Of a stretch of 64,000 bases of DNA, positions 51,655 to 59,169 are shown piece by piece. How positions within the stretch are numbered: the first letter of the stretch is position 1; every line of letters starts with the position of its first letter. The notes under the pieces are model-generated. The model had not been told where the DNA came from, searched no databases, and was given only the letters and a program-made list of their open reading frames with translations. This DNA is from Sphingobacteriales bacterium (lineage in GTDB: Bacteria; Bacteroidota; Bacteroidia; Chitinophagales; UBA2359). Position numbers and translations under genes: made by a program. The DNA is taken from positions 1 through 64,000 of the forward strand of contig JADKCK010000012.1 in the NCBI GenBank assembly GCA_016718845.1, given 5' to 3'.

Positions 51655-52281
51655 CTATGGGAGGAATACAAGGCGGAAGCCGTAGTAGATGAAGCGATTG
51701 CTGGGGGTGCCGTAGTTGCGGTAAGCCGACCGGCAGTATCGCGCATAGCTGCTCCAACTGCCACCGCGCAACACGCGGTAGGTAGCAGTAGTGGTGTTTT
51801 CGGGATTACGGCTTGGGCTTTTGCTGTAATAATCAGCGGCATACCAGTCGCGGCACCACTCCCATACATTGCCCGTCATGTCGTATAAACCATAATCATT
51901 TGCACCAAATTGTCCTACCGGAGCGGTAGTGGCGTAACCATCAGTATATCCCACAAAAATATTGCTTTCATTTTTCGTCCAGTTAAACTTGTTTGCACCT
52001 GTTTCATCTGCCACGTTCCCTCCTTTGCTATTTGTGGGGCTACCATTGCCCCAAGCATATTTAGTGTGGCGGCTGCCGTTGCCTGCCGCATATTCCCATT
52101 GGGCTTCGGTGGGCAAGGTGTAGCTTTTACCCGTTTTACGGCTTAACCATTTGCAATATTCCACCGCATCGTTCCACGATACGTGTATAACAGGGTGCTG
52201 CTCGTTGGTTTGTATTTTACCTTCGGCATCGTGCCGCCAATTGATGCCGTCTTTTTTGTTCCAACTACCATTTTCGTACAC
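51655..52281 (-). CDS. DGR target, FGE-like domain with variable repeat (second frame)
   Basis: This frame carries most of a formylglycine-generating-enzyme-like (FGE/SUMF1, C-type-lectin fold) domain: PVIHVSWNDAVEYCKWLS, YTLPTEAQWEYAAG, GANDYGLYDMTGNVWEWCRD and VLRGGSW at the start of the variable part. The last 35 residues, SSYARYCRSAYRNYG followed by TPSNRFIYYGFRLVFLP, are the variable repeat product. The correct N-terminus is in the neighbouring frame (52143-53483). DGR targets of this fold expose the variable residues as a ligand-binding surface. Confidence 0.92.
   Translation of the reverse strand: MYENGSWNKKDGINWRHDAEGKIQTNEQHPVIHVSWNDAVEYCKWLSRKTGKSYTLPTEAQWEYAAGNGSRHTKYAWGNGSPTNSKGGNVADETGANKFNWTKNESNIFVGYTDGYATTAPVGQFGANDYGLYDMTGNVWEWCRDWYAADYYSKSPSRNPENTTTATYRVLRGGSWSSYARYCRSAYRNYGTPSNRFIYYGFRLVFLP
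51667..51779 (-). other. DGR variable repeat (VR)
   Basis: The 113 bp align to the template at 49930-50042 without gaps. Sixteen positions differ; 15 of them are A in the template (substituted by T or G), one is G to A in the codon pair CAG-AAC/CGA-TAC. Half of the 30 adenines of the central 72 bases are changed, while only one of the 42 other bases is. The flanks (26 and 15 bases) are identical. Confidence 0.95.
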
Positions 52282-53483
52282 ATAACTCCCATAATCGTCC
52301 GTCCTTTTTCTGCATCGGTTTTGTAGCCGCTGTCCTTCACAAAAGCTTTGAATTGAGCAAGCGTTACTTCGTATTTGCCCATATAAAAGTCGTCTAAGGT
52401 TACGCTGTGGGTAGGTTTTTCGTCACTTCCGGCTTCGGTGTCGTTGCTACCCATTGTAAAGGTGCCGCCTTTTATTTTTTGCATAACAATGCCTAATCCG
52501 TTTGGGTCTTCGGTGTAAGTGTCGGCGGTGGCGGGTGGTGTGGGTGGTGGTGCAGTTTTGGGGCAGCCATAGTTGCTTATGTCACCATATTGGGTGGGGC
52601 AGTGGTCTTTGCTGTCTATTATGCCGTCGTTGTCACTGTCGGTGCTGGCGGGTGGTACGGGTGTGGGTTTAGGTGTTGGTGTAGGGTTGCCGGTATAGTT
52701 AAAATAAAATTCGCCTGTTAACGAGCTGTTTTCCCATGGTTCTTGTCCTTGCTGTTTTAGCTGTTGGCGCACCACTTTAAAAGTTTGCTCTATGCTTATG
52801 TCTGTTTTGTCCATTGCCGCAAGTAGTGCAGCCGTATAGGGCGAGTTTCGCTTTTCGGAGCCATCGGCAGCCGTTGTGCCGGGTGCAGTAGAGTACGCAA
52901 TGTAGGTGCCTGTGGCAGCCTTAACTTGTGCCAAACCACGCGTATTGCCGCCCCGCGTAGTTTGTGTTGCCTGAAACGGATTATCGCGGCAGGCATCTAA
53001 AATAACGACTTTTAGCGCCGTATTGTTCAGGTCGTTCAGTAGGCTACTAAGGGCATAACATTCTGTTGTCACGTCCGATTCGGTTTGTAGGTCGGCATCA
53101 ACAGGCACCAGGTAGTTTTCGCCATTAACCTGCACGCCGTGTCCTGCATAAAAAAACAAGGCAACTGTTTGGCTACCTTTTGCCTTCTCGCGGAAAGTAC
53201 GGACAGCAGAAACGAGGTTTTGGCGGTTGGCATCGGTTACAAGTTGGGTGTCGAAACCCAAATTGCGGAGTTTGGCTGCCATGTCCGTAGCATCGTTTTT
53301 GGGGTTTTTGAGCCGTCCTTGTTGTTCGTATTGGCTATTGCCAATCAATAAGGCTACTCGCTTTTCGTTGGCAGCCAATGTAAAATTGCCGTTGTCGTCG
53401 GCAATTTTTAGTCCTCGTATTTGTGCCTGCGTACCAACGCATAGACACAAAAGAAGATAGCATAGCAATGTGTGTGTTTTCAT
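52143..53483 (-). CDS. DGR target, caspase-like protease with TSP3 linker and FGE start (frameshifted)
   Basis: A signal peptide (MKTHTLLCYLLLCLCVGTQA) leads into a caspase-like (C14/metacaspase) domain: RVALLIGNSQYEQQGRLKNP, the catalytic His115 in FFYAGHGVQVN and Cys165 in ILDACRDNPF. Around 270-310 is a Pro/Thr linker and a thrombospondin-type-3 calcium loop (DSDNDGIIDSKDHCP). The FGE-like domain begins near residue 330 (QKIKGGTFTMGSND, FYMGKYEVTLAQFKAFV). At about 52297-52304 the frame is lost: KGRTIMGVM should be KGxDDYGSYVYENG, which the other frame gives. One missing base explains it. Confidence 0.9.
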   Translation of the reverse strand: MKTHTLLCYLLLCLCVGTQAQIRGLKIADDNGNFTLAANEKRVALLIGNSQYEQQGRLKNPKNDATDMAAKLRNLGFDTQLVTDANRQNLVSAVRTFREKAKGSQTVALFFYAGHGVQVNGENYLVPVDADLQTESDVTTECYALSSLLNDLNNTALKVVILDACRDNPFQATQTTRGGNTRGLAQVKAATGTYIAYSTAPGTTAADGSEKRNSPYTAALLAAMDKTDISIEQTFKVVRQQLKQQGQEPWENSSLTGEFYFNYTGNPTPTPKPTPVPPASTDSDNDGIIDSKDHCPTQYGDISNYGCPKTAPPPTPPATADTYTEDPNGLGIVMQKIKGGTFTMGSNDTEAGSDEKPTHSVTLDDFYMGKYEVTLAQFKAFVKDSGYKTDAEKGRTIMGVMCTKMVVGTKKTASIGGTMPKVKYKPTSSTLLYTYRGTMRWNIANG

Positions 53484-53567
53484 CTTGGAGGGGTATTTTT
53501 AATTTATTAAGGTGTTGTTGGTGGATTTTTGAGGGTCTGGCAATAGGGTATTAGGCATTTTATTTGC

Positions 53568-55184
53568 CTAATTGTGTGGCAACTCTACTACAATAGGCAC
53601 AACGGTACCTGTTCCGTAGCTTTTTACCTCAAAACGCATGCGCTGATTATAGTAGCGCAGATGCTCTCGATGCACCAATTTGTCTTCCATTATTTTGTAT
53701 AGGCGTTGGAAAAAAGTACCTGTTTCTTGCTCTAATTGCCTATTGATAGATTCAATATCTAGTGCTTCTTTGGAATACAGCAGGCAGAAAATGTCTGTAC
53801 CTTTTACATCGTCCATAACAATGTAGCTACTTTCGGAGGGCATTGCTACTTCGCTTTTTTTGTAGTTTAAAATGGGACTAATGCTGGGTTTGTGCGGAAA
53901 AAGGGTAACAGCGTTGTTGGTGCCGTCCATACTAATGGCATAAACGTATGCCGCTTCGTTGTTGCGCAAATAGACTCTAAATTGTGTACCTTCCGAGTAG
54001 GCTTGGTCTATGCGATAGGCAATAAACTTACCTGTGGTGAGGTTGGGGTCGGGCTTAAAGTTGTCGGGGTTATTTTCTTTTTTCTTCCGATTTGGGTTGG
54101 GCGCTGGCTCGTCGTTATCAACAACATACAAGCCACGTACTTCCTCAATACGTGCTTTCATTTCGGTACCGTCTTTGAGCACAAAACGCATGTCACCTGC
54201 AAAATCATAGTCCATAGTTGGTACCGGATTGGGTTGTGGCTTGGGTGTTGGCGGTGGCGTAGGTGGGTCTATTTTGTTGTTAGGTTGCGGTTTGGGTGTT
54301 GGCGGCGGCACTACTACTACGGGTGCAGGTGTTGGGTTGATGTTGTTTATCATCTCGAAGGCATAGCGCGTAAAACGGGCATAGTCGTTGTATTTAACCC
54401 AAACAAAACCCTTGTTGCCCCATTTTTCGCCCCAACTGTTCATTATCTCAAATGCTCCGCCGTATTTGTTGTTGTCGTAACCTATCACACACATAGCATG
54501 ACCGCCGCCAACATTAGGATTAGCTTGTTCGTTGGCGGTTGGTGTCCACAAATCCTCTCTGCACACCTGAAACGACTCTGGCACTACCATGCCAATCACT
54601 ACGGGGTTGCCCTCCGAAAGGGCTTTTTTGGTGCTGTTCAGGATAGTTTCTTCTGCGTCATAGCTATCAAAAAGGTGTGCGTAATTTTCTATCCGATAGC
54701 TTTCGGCTTGTTTCATCAAGCTATTATCAATTTCGTTGGGGCAAAGGGGATCGTATTGTTGTTTGAGTACATCGCCAATTTGTTTGAGGCATTCAAGGGC
54801 ATCGTCCAATTTAGCTCCGCTTGAACAAATAGGATAGTTGTTTGGAACAATGTTGCGATACAAAAAACCGGGTGAAAAAGCGGCTGTGGTAATGTCCGAT
54901 GTATTAGTAATACCTTGTTGTCGAGCCCACAAAATAGTACGAGCCGAATAGCTACACGACCAGCCTACACAAGTACCATAGTTCCCTTGGTCGCCTATGC
55001 TAGGCCAGTATTGTTTAAGCGATGCACTACTTGGCATAGAATTGTATAGCCCACGTGTAAGCGTTGCTTTGAGTGGTGTGGAACTATAGGATGTGTTGTC
55101 CCATATTAGCCCTGTGGCATTAGGTTGTGCCGATGCAAGTATAGATACTGCGCACAACAGCAAAAAAAGTGTGTTTTTGTACAT
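53568..55184 (-). CDS. Secreted papain-like (C1) protease with Pro-rich linker and DUF4384-like tail
   Basis: From the ATG at 55184 the 538-residue protein has a signal peptide (MYKNTLFLLLCAVSILASAQ). The papain-like domain has the catalytic Cys72 in GDQGNYGTCVGWSCSYSA (preceded by Gln66, oxyanion hole), His229 in GGGHAMCVIGYD and Asn249 in EIMNSWGEKWG. A long Pro/Thr-rich linker (KPQPNNKIDPPTPPPTPKPQ) follows at about 290-325, and the C-terminus (FRVYLRNNEAAYVYAI, VTLFPHKPSISPIL) resembles DUF4384, a domain frequently joined to caspase-like proteins. It lies 84 bp before the DGR target on the same strand and may be co-expressed with it. Confidence 0.88.
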   Translation of the reverse strand: MYKNTLFLLLCAVSILASAQPNATGLIWDNTSYSSTPLKATLTRGLYNSMPSSASLKQYWPSIGDQGNYGTCVGWSCSYSARTILWARQQGITNTSDITTAAFSPGFLYRNIVPNNYPICSSGAKLDDALECLKQIGDVLKQQYDPLCPNEIDNSLMKQAESYRIENYAHLFDSYDAEETILNSTKKALSEGNPVVIGMVVPESFQVCREDLWTPTANEQANPNVGGGHAMCVIGYDNNKYGGAFEIMNSWGEKWGNKGFVWVKYNDYARFTRYAFEMINNINPTPAPVVVVPPPTPKPQPNNKIDPPTPPPTPKPQPNPVPTMDYDFAGDMRFVLKDGTEMKARIEEVRGLYVVDNDEPAPNPNRKKKENNPDNFKPDPNLTTGKFIAYRIDQAYSEGTQFRVYLRNNEAAYVYAISMDGTNNAVTLFPHKPSISPILNYKKSEVAMPSESSYIVMDDVKGTDIFCLLYSKEALDIESINRQLEQETGTFFQRLYKIMEDKLVHREHLRYYNQRMRFEVKSYGTGTVVPIVVELPHN

Positions 55185-55327
55185 GATTACAATTGTTTTT
55201 TTTAGTAATGAAATGATATTTTGGTGGTGTTTAGTATTGAAGCGCAAATATAGGCTTTTTTGTTGGGTTTTAGTTTATGAGTAAGTGTTTTTTGTGTGGG
55301 ATGTCAATAAAACTAAGTACCTTTGAG

Positions 55328-55420
55328 CCTCCCTCCGGCTCCCTCCAAAGGAGGGAGAGATTTACCTCCCTCCGGCTCCCTCCAAAGGAGGGAGAGTTTA
55401 TGGCTCCCTCTTTTTGGAGG
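55328..55420 (+). repeat. Tandem CTCCCTCC/GGAGGGAG palindromic repeats
   Basis: Two 37-bp units (CCTCCCTCCGGCTCCCTCC then AAAGGAGGGAGAG) start at about 55329 and 55366, and a third, altered, unit follows (GGCTCCCTCTTTTTGGAGGG). Each can form a stem. They lie just before the formyltransferase and are not coding. Confidence 0.7.
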
Positions 55421-55457
55421 GAGAATTTATCTTAACTCATCATTTATTATTACTACT

Positions 55458-56198
55458 GTGCAGCGTATCGTTTTTTTAGGTTCAAAACCCTTGGGGTATC
55501 AGTGTTTGCGGCATATCTTGGAGCAGCAAAGCCAGCTTGGGGTGCAAGTAATTGGCGTTGGTACAAACACCAAAGCCATGCTCAACACCCCCGACCAAAG
55601 TATTTTGTTGCTTTGCCAACAGTATCAGTTGCCCCTCATCGAGCGTTTAGCCGACCTGCCGCCCTCCGATTTGCTTATTTCGGTACAGTATCACCGCATT
55701 TTGCAGCAAGCACATATCAACACGGCACAGTTGGCGGTTAATTTGCACACCGCACCACTGCCCGAGTATAGGGGTTGTCACCCGTTTTCGTTTGCTATTT
55801 TAGATGATGCCAAAGAATATGGCACCACTTTGCACCGCTTAGAGGCAGGTATTGATAGCGGCGATATTTTGTTTGAGCGGCGTTTTGCTATCCCCGAAGG
55901 GTGTTTTGTGAAAGCCTTGTTTGATAAAACCCAAACCGAATCGGTGGCAATGTTTAAACAACACTTGCCCGATTTGCTGTCGGGTAATTTTACGCCCCTG
56001 CCACAATCTGCCCGCAAAGATACGCACCCAAGTAGCTATCACTACCGCCACGAGATGAACGAAATTAAGCAAATAAACCTCGATTGGTCTGCCGAACAGA
56101 TAGAAAGGCATATTAGGGCTACCTATTTTCCGCCTTTCGAGCCGCCTTTTGCACTAATTGGCAATAAAAAAGTGTTTTTTACCCTAGAAACGGAATAA
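55458..56198 (+). CDS. Second formyltransferase family protein
   Basis: The GTG at 55458 (MQRIVFLGSKPLGYQ) is chosen because the longer frame from 55323 would translate the CTCCC repeats. The 246 residues have the formyl-transferase N-terminal domain with the triad Asn95 and His97 (VNLHTAPLPEYRGCHPF) and Asp133 (GIDSGDILF), and a short C-terminal extension. It lacks the Fmt C-terminal domain, so it is likely to act on a sugar-amine or similar small molecule rather than on tRNA. It is not linked to the first formyltransferase (6976). Confidence 0.82.
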   Translation: MQRIVFLGSKPLGYQCLRHILEQQSQLGVQVIGVGTNTKAMLNTPDQSILLLCQQYQLPLIERLADLPPSDLLISVQYHRILQQAHINTAQLAVNLHTAPLPEYRGCHPFSFAILDDAKEYGTTLHRLEAGIDSGDILFERRFAIPEGCFVKALFDKTQTESVAMFKQHLPDLLSGNFTPLPQSARKDTHPSSYHYRHEMNEIKQINLDWSAEQIERHIRATYFPPFEPPFALIGNKKVFFTLETE

Positions 56199-56437
56199 AA
56201 GCACGGGCTGTAAGGTCTAATTTGGGGCTGTCGGCTACTCGCTGTTGGCTGTTGGCTGTCGGCTGTCCGCTACAGGCTGTCTGCTGTCCGCTACTGGATT
56301 TTGGAGGTGAATTTAGGGTGTCCGCTGGACGGAGACAGTTTGGGGCAATATTTGCATCTACTACTTTTCACTCCTTCACTCTTTTCACTCCTTCACTCTT
56401 TTCGCTCCTTCGCTCTTTCACCACTTACTAAATACGC

Positions 56438-57010
56438 ATGCTTGATAGGCTCAAAGATACACCCGACGACCAACTTATCGCCCAGACGCTGGCAGGCAAT
56501 CAGCAAGCATTTGGGGTGCTTGTGCGCCGATACGAGCGTCAGGTGGCGGCTACGGTATTGGGTATGTTGGGCAACTGTACAGAAGCCGAAGATGTGGGAC
56601 AAGAAACTTTTGTGCGATTTTATAAAGCATTAGCCTCGTTTAGGGGCGACTCGGCGGTTAGCACTTACCTTACGCGCATTGCCATTAACCTGTCGCTTAA
56701 CGAATTAAAAAGGCGGAAAAGACACCGCTCGTTTTTCTTTTTTTTAAGCTCAAACGATACCGAAAAAGACCAACCCGAGCTACATCTGCCCGACCCAACG
56801 CTGCAACACCAGCAATACGAAAACAACGAAACGGTACTAAAAGCCCTTCAACTGCTCGACGAAAAGCTGCGCTTGGTGGCTGTTTTACGCCTTATAGAGG
56901 GTTACTCTACCAAAGAAACTGCCGATTTACTAAACATTCCGCTTGGCACTGTGCTGTCGAGGTTGTCGAGGGCACAAGAGAAATTGAGGCAGATTATTAT
57001 TAGGTTATGA
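56438..57010 (+). CDS. ECF-type RNA polymerase sigma factor
   Basis: The 190-residue protein has region 2 (LVRRYERQVAATVLGMLGN, AEDVGQETFVRFYKALASFR) and region 4 (EKLRLVAVLRLIEGYSTKET, then LLNIPLGTVLSRLSRAQEKL). A basic Phe-rich linker (RRKRHRSFFFFLSS) connects them. It heads a run of three genes on the + strand: sigma, anti-sigma-like membrane protein (57035), and Spy-like protein (57697). The upstream tract 56362-56430 is a repeated TCACTCCTTCACTCTTT run similar to that before mobA. Confidence 0.93.
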   Translation: MLDRLKDTPDDQLIAQTLAGNQQAFGVLVRRYERQVAATVLGMLGNCTEAEDVGQETFVRFYKALASFRGDSAVSTYLTRIAINLSLNELKRRKRHRSFFFFLSSNDTEKDQPELHLPDPTLQHQQYENNETVLKALQLLDEKLRLVAVLRLIEGYSTKETADLLNIPLGTVLSRLSRAQEKLRQIIIRL

Positions 57011-57034
57011 GTTATTGATTATTAATTATTAATT

Positions 57035-57445
57035 ATGGACACTTATTTACAATCGCTTTTGTGGCGTTCTTTTGAGGGGGCGTTAGATGCCCATGAGCAA
57101 ATTTTATTGGACGAAGCTCTACAAAAAGACCCCGAATTAGCGCTCGAAAAACAAGAAATTGAGGCGTTACGTGTGCATTTATCAAAGCAAACATTTACTT
57201 TTAATCCGCAATTTGCCAATGATGTTACTAATCGCATCTATCAAAAAACGACTCAAACATCTTTGTCTATTGATGGCACTCTAAGGCGTTATTTCCCGCG
57301 TTTGGCGCTGGCGGGCATGGTGGCAATTGCATTTTTAATGGCACAAACCTATCGCGATTCGGGCAAGTTAAGTTTTGATACGTTAAGTGGTAACTACGAG
57401 GCTTTGTACGATGAATCGGGGACGATATGGAGCCTAAATATGTAG
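57035..57445 (+). CDS. Small anti-sigma-like membrane protein
   Basis: The 136-residue protein begins with a helical cytoplasmic region (LLDEALQKDPELALEKQEIE) and has one membrane helix at about 88-103 (FPRLALAGMVAIAFLMAQ), then a short outer part. Its location 24 bp after an ECF sigma gene and its single membrane helix suggest an anti-sigma factor; no zinc-binding motif is seen. The family is not named by me. Confidence 0.65.
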   Translation: MDTYLQSLLWRSFEGALDAHEQILLDEALQKDPELALEKQEIEALRVHLSKQTFTFNPQFANDVTNRIYQKTTQTSLSIDGTLRRYFPRLALAGMVAIAFLMAQTYRDSGKLSFDTLSGNYEALYDESGTIWSLNM

Positions 57446-57515
57446 CTGTTGGGCTAAACTAGGCTTTGGTGGCATAAATAAAAACGGTAGGTATTGCCCT
57501 TGTGTTGCTTTGATA

Positions 57516-57595
57516 GCGGGGGTGCCACCTACTTGTCGAGTCAGGGAGTGCTAAGCATCACCCCCAAAAAAGACATTTACCGCGTCAAGCGGGGC
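57516..57595 (+). repeat. Dispersed hairpin repeat, copy 3
   Basis: GGGGGTG (57518-57524) pairs with CACCCCC; the insert has CGAGTCAGGGAGTGCTAAGC, and AAAAAAGACATTTACCGCG then CAAGCGGGGC follow, giving a second stem CCGC/GCGG. It is inside the 251-base gap of the sigma operon and near-identical to copy 2. Confidence 0.75.
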
Positions 57596-57696
57596 AAGCC
57601 CAAGCCAAGTCTTTGAACGAGTAATTAGGCAAACAGTGCCCTGTCCTAATTATTTTTTACTAAACTTCTAAGTCTTCTTATTAATTTTTACTACCC

Positions 57697-58569
57697 ATGA
57701 AATTTACTTCTATTGGTATCCTATTTACGACCTTATTAATGGGTTTTGTGATTGGTTTTTTAACCAATGGGTACTTTGTGCGCCAGCGCATTGGCAATGT
57801 TCGTGAGTTTACCACCGAAGAAGGCTATAATAACATGTTGATGCATGATTTGGGCATTACCGACTCGCAAAAACAAGCTATTTTGCCACTTGTAAAAGAA
57901 AATTTTGAGTTAATACGGATGATAAACCAAATGCATTATGCCGACCTAAAAGACATAAACGATAGTTTATATGCACAAATAGCCGAGCAATTAAACAACA
58001 GTCAAAAGAGCAAGTTAGAAAACAAACGCACAGAATTTAAAGAGACCATACAAAAGCTACAGCCTGTTTCTGTTAAGAAAAATGTGCCATCAACACCTAT
58101 CATAAAAAAACCAGGCAATAATCAAGGCACTGCTGCTGCCCCTCAACGCGATACTGCCTACCACCAACCAACACCTATACAAATAGATAGTATTAGACAA
58201 CACCCACCTAAACAACAACCGCCGCGCAGAATAAAACCCCTACTTGATTGGGAAAACCTAAGCGAAGAACAAAAAGATAGTATCCAACAATTTAAAAAAT
58301 TACAACGCCAACGCTTAGCCCGTAGCAATTTTGATAGTTTGCGAAACTCGGCAGAATGGAACACCCTAAGCCCTTACCAAAAATGGTGGCTCGAAAAACA
58401 AAACCGCGAACGCCAAGGCGATACTACCGCCATGCCACCTCCACCTCGACGTTGGAACGAACAACCTAACCGAAACAGACTACGACCACCAAATGAAAAC
58501 GATGAAAGGCGCTTGCCACCACCCGAACAACGCCCATTTAGACCTCGACAACGATTTGAACCTCGATAA
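57697..58569 (+). CDS. Exported Spy-like protein with Pro/Arg-rich tail
   Basis: The 290-residue protein has an N-terminal membrane segment (IGILFTTLLMGFVIGFLTNG) and a helical domain with DLGITDSQKQAILPLVKENF and QIAEQLNNSQKSKLENKRT, similar to Spy/CpxP-type periplasmic helical proteins (LTxxQ-like). The rest, from about residue 130, is low complexity, rich in Pro, Arg, Gln and Asn (MPPPPRRWNEQPNRNRLRPP). It follows the second ECF sigma pair and may be the stress sensor of that operon; this mirrors the order in 31165-33250. A terminator follows. Confidence 0.7.
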   Translation: MKFTSIGILFTTLLMGFVIGFLTNGYFVRQRIGNVREFTTEEGYNNMLMHDLGITDSQKQAILPLVKENFELIRMINQMHYADLKDINDSLYAQIAEQLNNSQKSKLENKRTEFKETIQKLQPVSVKKNVPSTPIIKKPGNNQGTAAAPQRDTAYHQPTPIQIDSIRQHPPKQQPPRRIKPLLDWENLSEEQKDSIQQFKKLQRQRLARSNFDSLRNSAEWNTLSPYQKWWLEKQNRERQGDTTAMPPPPRRWNEQPNRNRLRPPNENDERRLPPPEQRPFRPRQRFEPR

Positions 58570-58574
58570 AACAC

Positions 58575-58606
58575 AAAAAGCACTGAACAAATGTTCAGTG
58601 CTTTTT
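58575..58606 (+). terminator. Terminator after the Spy-like gene
   Basis: AAAAAGCACTGAACA and TGTTCAGTGCTTTTT form a stem around AA; it lies between convergent genes. Confidence 0.85.
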
Positions 58607-58634
58607 GCGTTTTTTGTTTTTGGGCAGATGCGGT

Positions 58635-59087
58635 TTATTTAAAATTGGCATCTACACCGCTTTCTCTATCTCGTTTTTTGTCGCGTTTTTGAGCATTGCG
58701 CAACGATTTTTCGGGGTTCGATACGTGTTTTTCGTCAAAATGGGCTGCTACGCCACTTTCTTTGTCGCGCATACGGTCGCGTTTTTGAGCCATTCGCAGG
58801 GCTTTTTTGGGGTTCGATACGTGTGGTTTTTTATCAAACATTTCGCTTACACCCGATTCATACTCTCGGTCGCGGTCGCGTTTGGCATATTCGCGCACTT
58901 TTCGTTTCGATTCGCGTTCCCATTTTTTGGTTGCATCTTGTCCAAATGTACGCTGTATCCAGTTTGTTTGTGTGTGTTTCTTTTTAGCTGGTGCTTTTTT
59001 CGGTGTTTGACCACCTGCTTGTGCATACAAATTAGTGCCCCAAAGCAATAAAATAAAGAAGCTGGTTAATAATCCTAACTGTTTCAT
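58635..59087 (-). CDS. Small exported basic protein with three repeats
   Basis: A signal peptide (MKQLGLLTSFFILLLWGTN, cleavage near YAQA) leads to a Lys/Arg-rich protein with three repeats of about 30 residues: EYAKRDRDREYESGVSEMFD, then HVSNPKKALRMAQKRDRMRD-KESGVAAHFDE and HVSNPEKSLRNAQKRDKKRD-RESGVDANF. Each has the core RDxxxxxESGV and a Phe. I do not recognise the family. The strong positive charge suggests binding to nucleic acid or an acidic surface polymer. The ATG at 59087 is chosen over an upstream TTG. Confidence 0.65.
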   Translation of the reverse strand: MKQLGLLTSFFILLLWGTNLYAQAGGQTPKKAPAKKKHTQTNWIQRTFGQDATKKWERESKRKVREYAKRDRDREYESGVSEMFDKKPHVSNPKKALRMAQKRDRMRDKESGVAAHFDEKHVSNPEKSLRNAQKRDKKRDRESGVDANFK

Positions 59088-59169
59088 AATCAAACATTTT
59101 TAATGGTTAAACGATTAATTGTGTAACTGTTTTTTGTGGATAGTATAATAAGTTTAAGGTTTATTAAAT

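Noticed and set aside
53892..54824. 310-codon plus-strand frame opposite the C1 protease
   Set aside because: The minus-strand frame has catalytic Cys, His and Asn plus signal peptide; the plus-strand product is rich in Cys, Trp and His with no family likeness.
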